Source of the DNA: Eretmocerus hayati
Taxonomy: Eukaryota > Arthropoda > Insecta > Hymenoptera > Aphelinidae
Assembly: GCA_029851415.1 (NCBI GenBank)
Contig: CM056743.1
Location: forward strand, 930,001 to 994,000
Direction: 5' to 3'
DNA length: 64,000 bases
The position numbers and the translations under genes were made by a program. The notes under the pieces are model-generated. The model was not told the origin of the DNA. It did not search any database and saw only the letters and a list, made by a program, of their open reading frames with translations. This document shows, piece after piece, positions 34,033 through 46,047 of the stretch. The first letter of the stretch is position 1; every line of letters starts with the position of its first letter.

Positions 34033-35187
34033 CCCTCGGTTGGCAAACGTGCGACCCAAGGCCTTTTTTATGAGATTGCCACGCTCGTAATTAATAGTTT
34101 CCTAGACTCGGGGTAACATTTGTTGGTAGTCAAGATGTACCACTTACCGACCGTGCATATAGCAACAGGTCTTGCGCGCGCGTCTTCCCACCACAGCAAA
34201 GCGAAATTGCCGCTGGGTCTAAAGTACCCGGTTGTGCCAGCTATGCGCGCTATTTTTGATTACATTGTATAGTTGCAATTATAAATTATTGCGAAAAATG
34301 GGAAAAAGGCCTTTCCACTGAAAATATTCCGGAGGTCGCAATTTTCGATGGAATGAGCTGAAAATTTCACTGAGTTATCTGAAGATCAAGGAGATATGAA
34401 AAAAAAAAAAAAAAATTGTACGGTGATCGACCTTTCAATGGAGGTCTTCACTCCGGCATATTGGGTGAGAATAAAAATTCTCAATTCATCAGTCGAAATA
34501 TGTCAGAAGAAATACCTTTTTTCAAGATCCACCCGCGTGAAAACAAATAAGTCGTTCATGAACGGGTCGTTAAACGAGTCCAATATTTGTTTCATCATGT
34601 GGAGTCATCCCGAATGACTCGTTGAAACGACTCATTTCGAAAATTTTACAGTCTAAGTTTTTCAATGGCGCCACTTACTTTACTGAGAAGATTGCAGTGT
34701 CGGTGGAAAAAAACTTGAATTTCAAAAATTACCAAATGAGTCATGTTGACGAGTCGTTGCAACGACTCTACATAATGAAACGAATATTTGACTCGTTCAA
34801 TGACTCGTTCAACGACTCAAATATACGACTCATTGATTTTCACGTGGGCACTCTTGCGCTATTTTTTCCATGAATTGACCTCATCTCGAGATGACTCAGT
34901 GAAATTTTCAGCTTATTTGGATAAAAATTGCGCCGTCTATGATTTTTTTTAGTGAAAAAGGTGATTTTTCGCATTTTTCTGGACATTTGTATATTTTGGA
35001 ATTTTTTATTCGACCTTGGAGGATATCTGGGTACATTGGCCGTTCGAAAAACATATCAAAGAAGCTACAGAAAAATTTTCAAGTCAAAAGATTCAATATA
35101 ATAGCTACAGCATCAATTTTTCGGCGTGGGTCGAATCGACCCAGGTTGGCCAGCTATGTTATTTAGCGGAGGTGTGCTAGCTAAGGG
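34033..35187. mobile_element. piggyBac-like non-autonomous element (1,155 bp), TTAA target duplication
   Basis: TTAA lies at both borders (34029-34032 and 35188-35191). Ends read CCCTCGGTTGGC and, in reverse, CCCTTAGCTAGC. TTAA followed by CCCT is the hallmark end of piggyBac elements. No transposase ORF. It interrupts the left arm of the foldback and carries a nested GAGTCGT-type element. Confidence 0.75.
34532..34848. mobile_element. GAGTCGT-rich element, copy 1 (317 bp)
   Basis: Inverted ends CCCGCGTGAAAACAAATAAG and, in reverse, CCCACGTGAAAATCAATGAG. The interior is packed with GAGTCGTT, ACGACTC and AAACGAGTC motifs that pair across the element. Two relatives occur at 43763-44003 and 56619-56847. 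Non-coding. Confidence 0.75.
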
Positions 35188-37913
35188 TTAAAACCAACAT
35201 GTTCTTTTTTCTTACATTTTCTTTCTTCTTTCTTTCCACATCGCTTCGGGAGCGACTCAGTTAATCTAACAGCACTACAATCAAATTCTTTTATCAATTC
35301 TGATACTATGGAATCCTATTTGTCACTCCTGGAACGCAGGACAAGCCTTTTGAGGGTGTATCAAAGTTACCCCACGTGTACCAAAGTCACCCAAATTGAC
35401 GGCACTTTCTTATTCGTTATGATGATTATCATATATCACCGTGAGAAAGCATCCTGCTGATTACTTTTAGCACCGTATTTTCACTGTTTCATGCATTTTT
35501 TGGTCAATTTTCTGAATTTTAATTTTCTAACAAATCAGAAAACATAGATTTCTGCGCATGCACGTGGTTGGCCGAATTTCGAAGTAGTTTCAATCGAAAG
35601 CTGAGGGAATTTCCTTCAAAATGACCCCTTGCAAAAGGCGATTTCATGTTCCGAGTGAATAACTACGGCAGATTGATTGAAAAAGAAGGATGGCCAGAGC
35701 GAGATGAACTATATTGGCTATGGGACATGTGAGTTTCAGCGCCTCCGAGCGGCGGAAAACGTCGTTCCACGGGAGGTAACATTCGAAGCTTTTGAACGTG
35801 TTTAGTGCGGGCTTTGATCTTCTCATGCACGTAGCTCAAAAACCGTAGCTCGGATGTGGCAACAGTATGCGAGGCGATTGTAGGGTTTTCGAAAACGAAG
35901 AGTTTGAGCGCTTGTGGGTCTGAATCCGAGCATAATTGAGTAAAGTAGAGCGAGTTGAAAATTTTGCCTAATGCTTTTTGCATGGGCTATGCGGTCACCG
36001 CTCAAGCTACTGATTCTGCCTCGACTCGCTCCGATATTTTTCTCGCTTCGGGCTCTGTGAATCCCTCAATAATGGTCTGATTGACATGTGTGATAGCTCA
36101 AAATTTTCGCAATTAAAAATCTAACAACTTTCCCACTTACTGTTACGAGGTTTGAGCGATAGGTTCTCTCAAAAATGAAGGAAAACCCCTACCACGCGCC
36201 TAATTTGCATGCTCTATTTCTGACCTTGGTTTTTGGGAAAACCGTTGCTGAAACCTTATAAGAGTAAGCAAGAAAGTTGTTAGATTTTTAATTGCAAAAA
36301 TTTTGAGCTATCACACATGTCAATCAGACCATTATTGAGGGATTCACAGAGCCCGAAGCGAGAAAAATATCGGAGCGAGTCGAGGCAGAATCAGTAGCTT
36401 GAGCGGTGACCGCATAGCCCATGCAAAAAGCATTAGGCAACATTTTCAACTCGCTCTAGTTTACTCAATTCTGCTCGGATTCAGACCCACAAGCGCTCAA
36501 ACTCTTCGTTTTCGAAAACTCTACAATCGCCTCGCATACTGTTGCCACATCCGAGCTACGGTTTTTGAGCTAGTTGCATGAGAAGACCAAAGCCCGCACT
36601 AAACACGTTCAAAAACTTTGAATGTTACCTCCCGTGGAGCGCCGTTTTCCGCCGCTCGGAGGCGCTGAAATTCACATGTCCCATACCCAATATCGTGAAC
36701 CAAAGCCTTGACACCGTCTCTTGCATCCGTGCTGTCAACGGCATTGACAATCTTAATGTCTAAAGAATCGTGTATCTTCAGTTTCAGTCGTTCGAATTGG
36801 GTTCCGCAAGAGGTCATCTTTAAGGAAATTTCCACAGCTTTCGATTGGAACTACTTTAAAATTCGGCCAACCACGTGCATGCGGAGAAATCTCTGTTTTC
36901 TGATTTGTCAGGAAATTAAAAATAAGAAAATTGACCAGAAAACGCATAAAACAGTGAAAAAACAGCTTCGGACTAGTTTTATCGCGGAAATCGTGGAATT
37001 TTACATGAAAAATCATATTTTTGAAAAATTAAAGGAAATTGCTTTTGGAGATTATCAGGTTAGCCTGATTTTTGCAGATTTTGCCTGTTCAGAGCCTGAA
37101 ACAGCTGAACGCAAATCTTCAAGGTAATTGTCGGGAGGTTTTTTTAAGATCTTTCGAGTGGTGCAAACTACGCAGCATTATCTTGAGCCAAACTCGAGAT
37201 ATGTCTAATTTAGTAAAAAAAAGATCACGCTTTTGATACTCCGGTGGAATCAAGAAGCGAAACAGAAATAGCTCCGCAGGCGTTCCGAAATTTTTTTGGG
37301 ACCTCCTATCTCACACAGCATGGGAATATTACAAGAAAACGTTTCAGTGGAATATTCCAATGAAATCTTTCAGAAACCTCGCAGAAACGTTTCAGGAAAT
37401 GTTTTTGTGATATTTCATTGCAATGTTTCAATGAAATTTCCCAGAAACCTCGCAGAAACATTTCAAGGAATGTTCTTGTAATATTTCATTGCAATATATC
37501 GTGAACATCTTTCGGAGAGCTCCTCGGAACATTTCATGGAACATTTCTGAAAATCTTCCAGAGATATTTATCTGGAAGGTTTTTGAAAGGTTTTTGAAAT
37601 ATTCGAGTGCAATATTCCATGGATACAACTTCGAAATATTTCTGGAATCTTGCACAACAATTCCAAAGCAATCTCGTATTGAGAGACTTTTGTGGACCAA
37701 GTGAAAGCTTTCCGAATGTTTTTTAAAAGGTTCTCGAAAGCTCCCTCGGAAATTTCAATCCAGTTTAATAACCCGGAAATATCATTCCCGAAAATCTCTG
37801 CAATATTCCAACGGCAATCTGTTAAGAATCTTGATTCGGAGAAATTTACGTGAGGTGTATGAAAGGTTAGTAGAGATTTCAAAGCAATAATCCAAATACA
37901 TGACTTCTAAGTA

Positions 37914-39928
37914 CAGGAGTCCCTTGTTATTCGCGGATAAAAATCCGCGGATTTCGTTATTCGCGGTTACCCGATTTGCGCCCTTCCCTTGCTATCCGCG
38001 GGCCGAGTCTTGTTATCCGCGGGCCCATGCCCGTGATTGATATAGAATAAATCCATTTCTCTGCAATTTCACTCGTGACGAGTGATGTGCGACCTTTCAG
38101 AATACCATCCGCCCTCATGTGTTACGTTTGGATGATACTTTCCTCCCTGAAAAGGCTTGGAACGTGGATTGGCAATACATAATCTTTAGTCAGTCGAAGT
38201 TTTGAAGTATATAGGACTGTCAAATTCGTCAAAATTGGTTATGCGCAGGTTTACACCATCATTTCTGCAGTAATTCTATATATTATGCTCTTGTTCGTTC
38301 TATATATTATGGTTCGTGATCCAATCATGATTCGGAGTCTGAGCTTCAAGCATTTTCTCGATATGGGTATGAAGATTTACGAGGAACTCCACAGAGATAT
38401 TTTGAGACGAGCGAAACAGTCGAAGATGACAGATTTTTTCGAGAAATAGATTTACTTTCGAATGAATTTTACGAAATTTCGTCATTTTTATCCATTGTAT
38501 ATCCCCCCCCCCCTTCATTCACTTTTTTTCAAAAGTAAAACTAGGCGAGTATGAGGTTTAGAAAAGAACCATTCATCTCCAGTACATCAAAACTTCAAAT
38601 TTTATACGACATGGTTTAAACTCTTGAAGGGAATGAGATCTAAAAAAACCATGTCGAGTATTTTTTGAGCCGATTTGTCACGATCAACATATCATCACTG
38701 ATAGAGACTAGAGCCACTTTCCTCCAATCAAATCTTTCTTTCAATTCATCCTAATGGTGGTGGTTTGACTATTTCTTACTAGCTAATTGTCGCTGAAATG
38801 GCCCGAAGTTTAGGTGAGTAGAAGAGGTACAGGGGAATATCGAAATAGAGAAAATATAACTGAGTATGATATGAGATTTTAGTGAATCATCATGAAATCC
38901 AAGGGTAACCACAAATTTTCCATGCACTTGTCCCCACCGCACTTGAGAATTTCTTACGGCTCCGTCATTTTTTCCATAAGAAAATACACTACTCTCAGTG
39001 TATATTTTGTTCATTCAGTTCAATCTACAGAGCCATGCAGCTGCAGGCAAGAGCAAGATATTGCGGAGCCGTGACGAACACACAAAACACAACAAAGCAG
39101 ACGAATCTCTCCTCCCTGTCCTTCTCGCATGGCGCTTTGATCTTTACGTCACCTCTAGTCGTGGCTAGTTTCGAGTATCCACATCTGATGCAATAATTAT
39201 AGAATCGAGAAATTCAGATAATTCGAAAATTCATTTATCCGCGATAACAAACCAGCTGGTCGGTGCCCGCGTTGCCCGGTACGCAGCAGACAGCCTCATT
39301 GCAGACTGCCGTCAGCCGGACAGGAAGATCTTGCGCACGCGCTTCTATCTCTCTCTCTCTCCCTCGACCTACATACCCAACACATGTGCAGCAGAGACGT
39401 TTCGATATTTCTCGAGTCGAAGCACGGGGCTGGTGAAATCTAACTGAAATGTAAAACGAAGGCATGAATTTTGCGGCGCTGAATAAAACGCGTCCAGTGC
39501 TCGGATTGAGAAAATAATTGTACAGAACTCTGAATCGCTTTAGAAAGGCTTTGCTGAAGCATTGCAGAGCTCTATGAGCAACGTTAAGAGGTTAATAATC
39601 CAAGTAGAAAAAAAGTGTGAGGTTAAAAAACCCCAATTCAAAGTATAGATAGGCACAGCGCCTCGCGCGATTTTTCGTCTGCTCATACTCGCCAGCGAGG
39701 CGCTACCGCGCCTCTTGATCATCCTCATGTACTATTTTACTCGTCATTTTGTGACAACAATGTTGAACAAATGAAAACCATGCATGCATAGCAATTTTTC
39801 TCGTGATTTGCACAGATGGTCGAACGTAACCCCCAATTTCCCATAAGACCAAGGTCTTATTATCCGCGGTTTTATTATACGCGGTACTTCTTCCAAACGT
39901 AACCCCCGCGGATAACGAGGGACTCCTG
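37914..39928. mobile_element. pogo/Tigger-like non-autonomous element (2,015 bp), TA target duplication
   Basis: Inverted ends CAGGAGTCCCTTGTTATTCG and, in reverse, CAGGAGTCCCTCGTTATCCG continue with GCGG; TA flanks at 37912-37913 and 39929-39930. Ends of this GTCCCTCGTTATCCGCGG type are known from pogo/Tigger elements. No transposase. The interior includes a partial arm of the 7087-8071 foldback family (38505-38690, next to a C-run at about 38502) and a GC-rich repeat at 39600-39720 that matches both flanks of the CR1 element. Confidence 0.85.
39607..39720. repeat. GC-rich dispersed repeat, uninterrupted copy
   Basis: Positions 39607-39628 match 9100-9121 exactly over 22 nt, and CATACTCGCCAGCGAGGCGC near 39686 matches the sequence just after the CR1 tail (about 14500-14535). 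CGCCTCGC and GCGAGGCG form an inverted pair inside it. It therefore looks like an empty site for the CR1 insertion. Confidence 0.6.
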
Positions 39929-41356
39929 TATCCCATCATTATTTCCCTAACAATCTTTCAGCAACCTCGAACTTAAGAATTCTGAAAGATTCTTGAGTGC
40001 CCGTAGGAAAATATGAGAGATATTCCAACTTGAAACATTCTTGGAGGATTCCCGAAATCTTTTCGAAAGGTTCCTAAGAGCTCCTCAAAAAGTCTCTGAA
40101 AGACTTCTGAGAGGTTTGTGACGGGTCTGAAATATTCCTGAAACGTTGTTGGAATATTCCTGAAATGTTTTTGAAACGTTTCTGAAATGTTTCTGAAGTG
40201 TTTCTTAAATGTTTCTGAAATGGTTCTGAAACGTTTTCAAAACGTTTCTGAAATGTTTTTGGAAGATTTTGGTGCAAAATTCCGAAAATGTGGCTTCGAA
40301 ACAATTGTGCAATACTGCACAATAAACTTTCAGCCTTCTTCGAGATATTTGATGGATTTTTGATAGTTTCTTCAGTGCTACGCCCCAAGAATTCCAATGC
40401 CAATTATTCTTGCAATACTCCACTTATGAGAATTTCCAACAATATTGCTTCGGAAAATGTTTGGAAGTTCCCTCAATGCTTTCTGAGAGATACCTCTCAG
40501 CTTTTTGAGAAGTTTCAGAAGGTTATTCAAACGTTCCTGGGAAGTTTCTGACACTTCCATGAGTTGTTTTTGAAACATTCCTGGGATTTTTCTGACAAAT
40601 TTCGGGGCAAAATATCAGAAATCTGACCTCGAAATATTGTTGCAATTCCCCACTATCAAATCTTCAGCAATCTTGCATTCAACAATTTTTAAAAGTTCTT
40701 TGAGAGGCTTTTGGAGGGTTCCTGAAAACTTAACAAGAAGTTTCTGAAAGATTTTTGTACCGTTTTTGGAAAATTTCTGAAATATTGCTGAAACGTTTCG
40801 GAAATGTTTCTGAAACGTTTCTGAAATGTTTTTGGGAGATTTCAGTATGAATATAATTCCAAAAAAATTTCCTGAAATACTCCAATGCCAATATCTTAGC
40901 GATATTCATTGAGCGGTTTGAATCCTTTTTCAAAACCATTTGGGATATTTGAATGTATCCTGGTCAGATTTTTCCTTGAATTCGCTTGATATTACAGTTG
41001 GCAGTGTGATTTTTTTTTAATGAGAAAATCCTGAGAAACAAAATTATGATGCATCTACATGATTTGTTTTGGTAAGATGAAAAGATTCGCGTGACCCCTG
41101 ACTTGAGATTTTCTTCCATTCCATTTCCCTTCTCTCCTCTACGGAATCCTGATTCCATATTTCAGTAGACAGTTTTCTTTCCCACAAGATCCTTGAGCGA
41201 ACATAGTACCATTTTCATATCAAAAACTTGGATTACGATCCTCTTTGTATGTATCAAATCGTCAGAAACGGATGAAATTCAATCGCCAACTCATTTTCAC
41301 ATCATAAACACTTGCGTTTGGCTAAATACACATTTTTAGCTATGACGTGTACATAC

Positions 41357-41427
41357 GTCGACAGCTCAGTGGACAATGTCGCAGTCTAGTAATCCGAAGA
41401 TCGCAGGTTCAAATCCCACCGGCGACA
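41357..41427 (+). tRNA. tRNA-like sequence (degenerate; tRNA-derived Pol III promoter)
   Basis: An A-box-like AGCTCAGTGGA (about 41363) and a perfect B box GGTTCAAATCC (about 41406) are correctly spaced. A four-pair GTCG/CGAC closure can be drawn at the ends, and the loop-like TCTAGTAAT would give anticodon AGT (Thr). However the T-stem and anticodon stem have several mismatches, so this is more likely a tRNA pseudogene or SINE head than a working tRNA. It lies inside the 37314-41807 element, between palindromic flanks (GACGTGTACATACGTC). Confidence 0.4.
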
Positions 41428-41807
41428 CTCACGTAACGATATCAACATATAATATTAATAACTGTACTAAAAGAAATTTTTCGAGATATTTAATGATCAA
41501 AAATCAAATCTGAATGTGAATTCCCGCGATTTCGAAATGACATGATTTTTTTTGCTCGATCGTCGCAATATTCATTATCTCAAACTCCCGCAAATATTTC
41601 AATGTGATGCCTCTGAAACGGTCCTGAAACGTTTTTGAAATGTTTTTGAAACATTTCTGAAACGTTTCTGGAAGGTTTCCAGAAATATTCCCATGAAAGC
41701 TTTCAAAAACATTTCAAAACCGCGGACATAACTATATTTCAGAAATGTTTCATTGAAATATTTTTGAGATGTTTTCTGAAACATTTCTGAAATGTTCCCA
41801 TGCTGTG

Positions 41808-43245
41808 AGCGGGTGGAAAGTTCATGGGAAACAATTTCAGCAAGAGTCGTCTCCTAGTCATTTTTCTGGCCTGTTAGTAATTTCTAATAAGTCTTGAGTG
41901 CACCATGTTACTGGTTGCTCGAATCACTTTGGGAATGATTTCTGATGTCACAGATAAACATCTAAAAGAGCAATTGGAACTCAATGGGTGAGAGTATAAC
42001 TCACTCTGTCAATAGGACCATAGAAAAGTACTCCCTCAATAGTCTGGCCAGATTTGGAATTATAACTCTCAAACCTTCAAAGGAAAAAAGTAAGCTTTTC
42101 GAGAGAGAGTAAGATCCCATGGATGCCAAGTAACTATCTTATGCACGTAACAGCGTGAACATTTTTTAGTGTGATAATGTATAATCCCCATGGCAATAGA
42201 AATGATCAGACACTAAGACCCGGATGAGAGGTGCAAGAGATTGAACTACTTTTTCGTAAGATGTTCTATAACTGTTTGACAACCCAGTGGAGGAAGAAAA
42301 GAAATCTACAATAGAATTGGAGCGTTTTCTGATAGTAAACTGAGTTACCTAAGTAAATCTTGAGATCATGCAACTCCTCATCATAGGCATAAAACTCACA
42401 GATTGAGTTGTAAATGTGGATCATCCGTGAAATGGACCGTGATCATCATTATGTGAATGGTATCCAGCGATTATCCACTGACAAATGGATGACAATCCAG
42501 AAGTGCCTAGGAAGTTTAGATAATAGCTTCTGCTCAGATCTTGTGAATTACAGCTTTAGATATCATATCTTGATGCCAAGGAGATGCTAGTTTCCAAACT
42601 CTGTTGGATCTGGTATTGGCACGCCATGAGATGTCCTCACTAGTCATTCCATGGATACAGCAAACTCGAAGAAAATAGTGTGATCTCTGAGGAGCAGATC
42701 TTATCTTATTCAACCCCCGTAAGAGAATACGTGCTGATTATGGAGTGGGGATACTCTTTCATCAAACACCCAACAGAATATTCGAGGCACTGATTACATA
42801 GGGAGAGAATAGTTGTAACTCCTATCACAGGCACTGACACACAAGCCATTTGGCTCCTCTACCATGTCATCCCTCAATCGCACAATGACAGTGGAACATC
42901 TAGGACCTTGTGTTCCACGACTGCCATGCTGAATAGAGAAACTCTCTCCAGGCCTTTCAAACAGACTGAATTGACAATTATCTCTACCACTGACAGATGT
43001 TGTGGTTTAAAAAAGTAGTTTACATACTACTGCCTACATGATGGCGTGTACAGGCGTGACAGCATGAATGAAATGATGTGTGTGAAGAGATAATCCTGCT
43101 CATTCACACCAATATGATTCCAAGACTTATTGCAAGAAAAACTAATCAGAAATAATGGGCTTTACACATGATGCAAATAATGATGGGTAGACTGCGCCAG
43201 TACAAATGTGATGATCTGAATACTGAGAGATTCAGTTTCTTTGCA
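41808..43245. other. no recognisable gene
   Basis: Moderately AT-rich, no coding signal, no clear repeats within the window except distant similarity to the following block. Confidence 0.5.
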
Positions 43246-44215
43246 TCATTATGATTCCAAGACTCACTGCAGGGAAGACTAGGTTGAGAGAAATTAGAGA
43301 AATTGATCCCTCCAATCTGAGCCCTGGGGTAGCATTACCAAGCGTGCGAAGGTTCCATGAATGATCTTGTATCTGAACAGATATGCATGACATTATAATG
43401 TGCAGATCCCTTGGCAGCGGTTCAGCATGAACTCATTGGATATCTTCTTATGAACATCAAAAAAAATCCAGCAGATCGATAAATCAGCATAGAATGCCTA
43501 GAGCCACAAATAGTTGTTGTAGGGTTTGGCTTGACTTTCATCGGATTCTTAATAGAGTGTAAGGGGAAGAAATAACACTGACCCGTGTATAGGATCAATA
43601 GAAGCTGCCACAATGATGAACCTCAGTCTGCATCACCCCATTTCGAATAAAGAAAATTAAGTGAATTCTCAAATTCTGTACAGGAGATTGTTACATCAAT
43701 CTAATCTTGTCATACCAAAAGACTTGTTCAAAAGAAAAGATTTCACACATTATACATATGATCCCGCGTGAAAACAAATGAGTCGTTCATGTACGAGTCG
43801 TTAAACGAGTTCGATATTTGTTTCATCATGTGGAGTCATCCCGAATGACTCGTTGAAACGACTCATTTCGGAAATTTTACAGTCTAAGTTTTTTAATGGT
43901 ACCATCTATTTTACTGAAAAGATTGCAGAAATGAAACGAATATTTGACTCGTTTAATGACTCGTTCAACGACTCAAATTTACGACTCATTGATTTTCACG
44001 CGGATGATGTAGATAACTAGATATTCCAGTTTCTTCTTACCACTATGATTCCAAGACTCGTCGCACAAAGAACTAGTTTGAGAAAAATTAACCCATTCAA
44101 TCTGGCCCGCAGGGAAACATAATTAAAAGTGCTTCAATGATTCAGTACCTGAGCAGATGTGCATGACATCATCATATGCAGATGCCTCTGTAGCGATTCA
44201 GTCTGAACTGAGTGT
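43246..44215. repeat. dispersed direct repeat, two copies about 790 bp apart
   Basis: The block at 43246-43440 (ATGATTCCAAGACTCACTGCA ... GCATGACATTATAAT) recurs at 44036-44215 with about 75-80% identity. A weaker copy starts near 43110. The copies bracket a GAGTCGT-type insertion. Confidence 0.6.
43763..44003. mobile_element. GAGTCGT-rich element, copy 2 (241 bp)
   Basis: Inverted ends CCCGCGTGAAAACAAATGAG and, in reverse, CCGCGTGAAAATCAATGAG. ATGAT flanks both sides (43758-43762 and 44004-44008), a possible 5-bp target duplication. It lacks about 75 bp of the interior seen in copy 1. Confidence 0.7.
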
Positions 44216-45640
44216 GAATAAGATTGGAGGACTAAGCTCAAATCAATTTAGTTGATATCAAAACCGAAAATGAGAACTGTGACAACAACCCGACAACATC
44301 CACATTTGAGGCTGTTGTACAACAAATCGAAGTCAGGTCTTTCGTTTGCGTCCGCGTTCTATTTCTGGTGCGTTCCCTGTTCTTGCTTCATACGTGAGAG
44401 ATTATGATTAGATCCATTATTGATGAGTTTAGTACGAAAATATCAATCAATTGCACAAATTGATTGCGGAATCAACTTCGGGCTCATCTTATACGTAGAT
44501 GATTACGGATTACGTACACTTCTTAGTTGAAGTGGAGCTCATGGTTGCAGAAAAACTTTCATTGAAGCTTTCAGGGTAAAACTCGTTAAATTGGCACCAG
44601 TGTAGCAGAACACGGCCTCGTGCATTGGGTCGGCCTATTCGCTCCGAGATTCAGCGGAGCGCCACGTAGTGGCTGACTTTGGAAGTACAACTGGCGTTCT
44701 GCAGGGTGACGCCATGCTGCGCTATGCCAATGACAATGGCCGCGTCTACATGATGCGCCTGTTAAGGTATGAAACCTTCGATCCCAGATAACCGTGAACC
44801 TACAACTCGGAGAATCTCGACTCGTACTACAAAATGAGAGGGAAACGGTCTATTTACATATAGTCCAAGGCACAAACTATCGTTCCGCATTCACCCAAGA
44901 CCGTACCTTGTGCCAAAGAGCGACTCCTACGTGTAGTCAAAGATAGAAAGTGACGATCCGCATTCACGCAGGGTTGTGTCTTGTGCTGGAGGGTGGCTCT
45001 CGACTAAATAAAGATATTGGAATTGAATGATGAATTAACCATAAGCCAACGGTCACGTTGGTCTGAGAACACGTTGTTGACATGATTTACGAGTCCCAAC
45101 CGGGACTCATGATTCCAGAACTCCCTGCGGATACACGGCATGAAAGCCGTCGGCAACGGACATCGGACAAGCCTCAAGCCAAAGCAAAGACCAGCTACAG
45201 TTACGTGCATAAGCCAAGCAACGCTAAGAGGACATAAGATGCAGCATCGCAACAGCCAAAGGGGGCGGTCGACAAACAACACTCGCCGTACAGCCATGAC
45301 CTCATTACCGCATACGGCCATGAGACTCGGCAACGTCGCATACGCTTGGCAACGCCGACGCCACCACCTAGCAACAACAAGCCCGGCGCCGCTGCATACC
45401 GAGGGGAGGCCTTATTAGATGACGCAACCGACAACCAATCAGAGACGCTGCCCAGACGAGAGAGTCTCCCCTCCAGCGCGCAGATCCACGACGCGCTCGA
45501 TCGATAATGGCCGCGCACGAATTAGGCAACAGCCCGCCCCCTTTCAGTAGTCGGCACCGCCCAGGTCCATGATGGCGCATCAAGGAGAGGATGCGCACGC
45601 ACCACCAGCAACCAGTCAGAGGCTTCCGTGGGCGTAACCA
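44216..45640. other. non-coding region, GC-rich after 44.6 kb
   Basis: A ~70-bp imperfect direct repeat occurs at about 44883-44995 (TCCGCATTCACCCA / TCCGCATTCACGCA). Positions 44738-44759 are an exact 22-bp inverted match to 49864-49885. The composition change suggests that the 3' part belongs to the LTR element that follows. No gene family recognised. Confidence 0.4.
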
Positions 45641-45654
45641 CGCCACTCAGCTAA

Positions 45655-45960
45655 TGACGTCATTTCGTCTATATAAGGAACCTACAGACGCCCGCCAGCA
45701 GACTTGGGGCTTGAGACCCAGACCTATAACCTCAGCCTCGCTCGAGTAACCACATAACGAGCCTTGCACTGTCATTATGTACTCCCATTTTGTATAACGC
45801 ATTTCATAACGCATTTCATAACGCCAGTTCTGTATAGAGTCTTTCATAACGCCAGGTTTGTGTAGAGTCAGTTAATAAAGCCACATTGATTGTCACCACT
45901 GCTTCCATTGTGCTTCAGCACTTAACAACTCAACGAACCTGGCCCCATCACAAGTAACAA
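45655..45960 (+). promoter_or_regulatory. LTR-like promoter and polyadenylation region
   Basis: A TATA box TATATAA at 45670-45676, GC-rich surroundings, a leader with repeated TTTCATAACGC units (about 45795-45855) and AATAAA at 45874-45879 about 200 bp later resemble the U3-R-U5 layout of an LTR. A gag-like ORF starts 90 nt downstream. Only one copy is in the window, so LTR borders and target duplication cannot be confirmed. Alternative: promoter of an unrelated transcription unit. Confidence 0.45.
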
Positions 45961-46047
45961 TAGCGACGGTCCAGAGATCCAGCCATCCAGAAGTTCCAGC
46001 AACTGCAGCAGACATCGAATATTTATAAGTACCAGGTTTGTAAGCGT

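Larger units (their letters stand above)
33620..37308. mobile_element. long foldback element interrupted in its left arm
   Basis: The outer ends are TAGGAGGTCCC (33620) and its complement (37298-37308); inner arms are complementary around an axis at about 36202 with a loop of about 130 nt. The right arm is about 1.1 kb. The left arm is about 1.48 kb longer because it contains a TTAA-flanked insertion (34033-35187) and roughly 300 bp more (about 35195-35480) with no counterpart in the right arm. Arm identity is about 90%. TA at both outer borders may be a target duplication. A related single arm lies at 49965-50262. No transposase is seen; the short mirror-image frames near 35.8 and 36.4 kb are by-products of symmetry. 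Confidence 0.82.
37314..41807. mobile_element. element of GAAACATTTC-type repeats with CACAGCATGGGAA ends, split by another element
   Basis: The left end CACAGCATGGGAATATT (37314) is mirrored by the right end, which read in reverse is CACAGCATGGGAACATT. Subterminal regions (37330-37900, 40070-40960 and 41610-41800) consist of many short palindromic units of the type TGAAACGTTTC / GAAACATTTC at roughly 12-15-nt spacing. A pogo-like element occupies 37914-39928; without it the element would be about 2.48 kb. The middle (about 40960-41580) is different in composition and contains a tRNA-like sequence. No transposase. A fragment of the family is at 15165-15269. Confidence 0.65.

Noticed and set aside
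35663..36763. Pairs of similar 60-100 codon frames on opposite strands (35.66-36.0 and 36.4-36.76 kb)
   Set aside because: They are mirror images produced by the foldback arms and not conserved genes; the frames break elsewhere in the arms and are non-coding in the related fragment at 50 kb.
41357..41427. Functional tRNA-Thr gene
   Set aside because: A and B boxes are good, but the T-stem and anticodon stem carry several mismatches and it lies inside a mobile element; kept only as tRNA-like.
37314..41807. CRISPR-like array suggested by the regularly spaced GAAAC-type repeats
   Set aside because: Units are short, variable and palindromic without unique spacers of constant length, and the DNA is eukaryotic.
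44690..44770. Short GVLQGDAML-like stretch reminiscent of an RTE-type RT motif
   Set aside because: Only about ten residues match and nothing upstream or downstream supports an RT; likely chance.
45004..45646. Overlapping frames of about 90-110 codons on both strands in GC-rich DNA
   Set aside because: Open frames on both strands are expected in GC-rich sequence; no motif or family resemblance.
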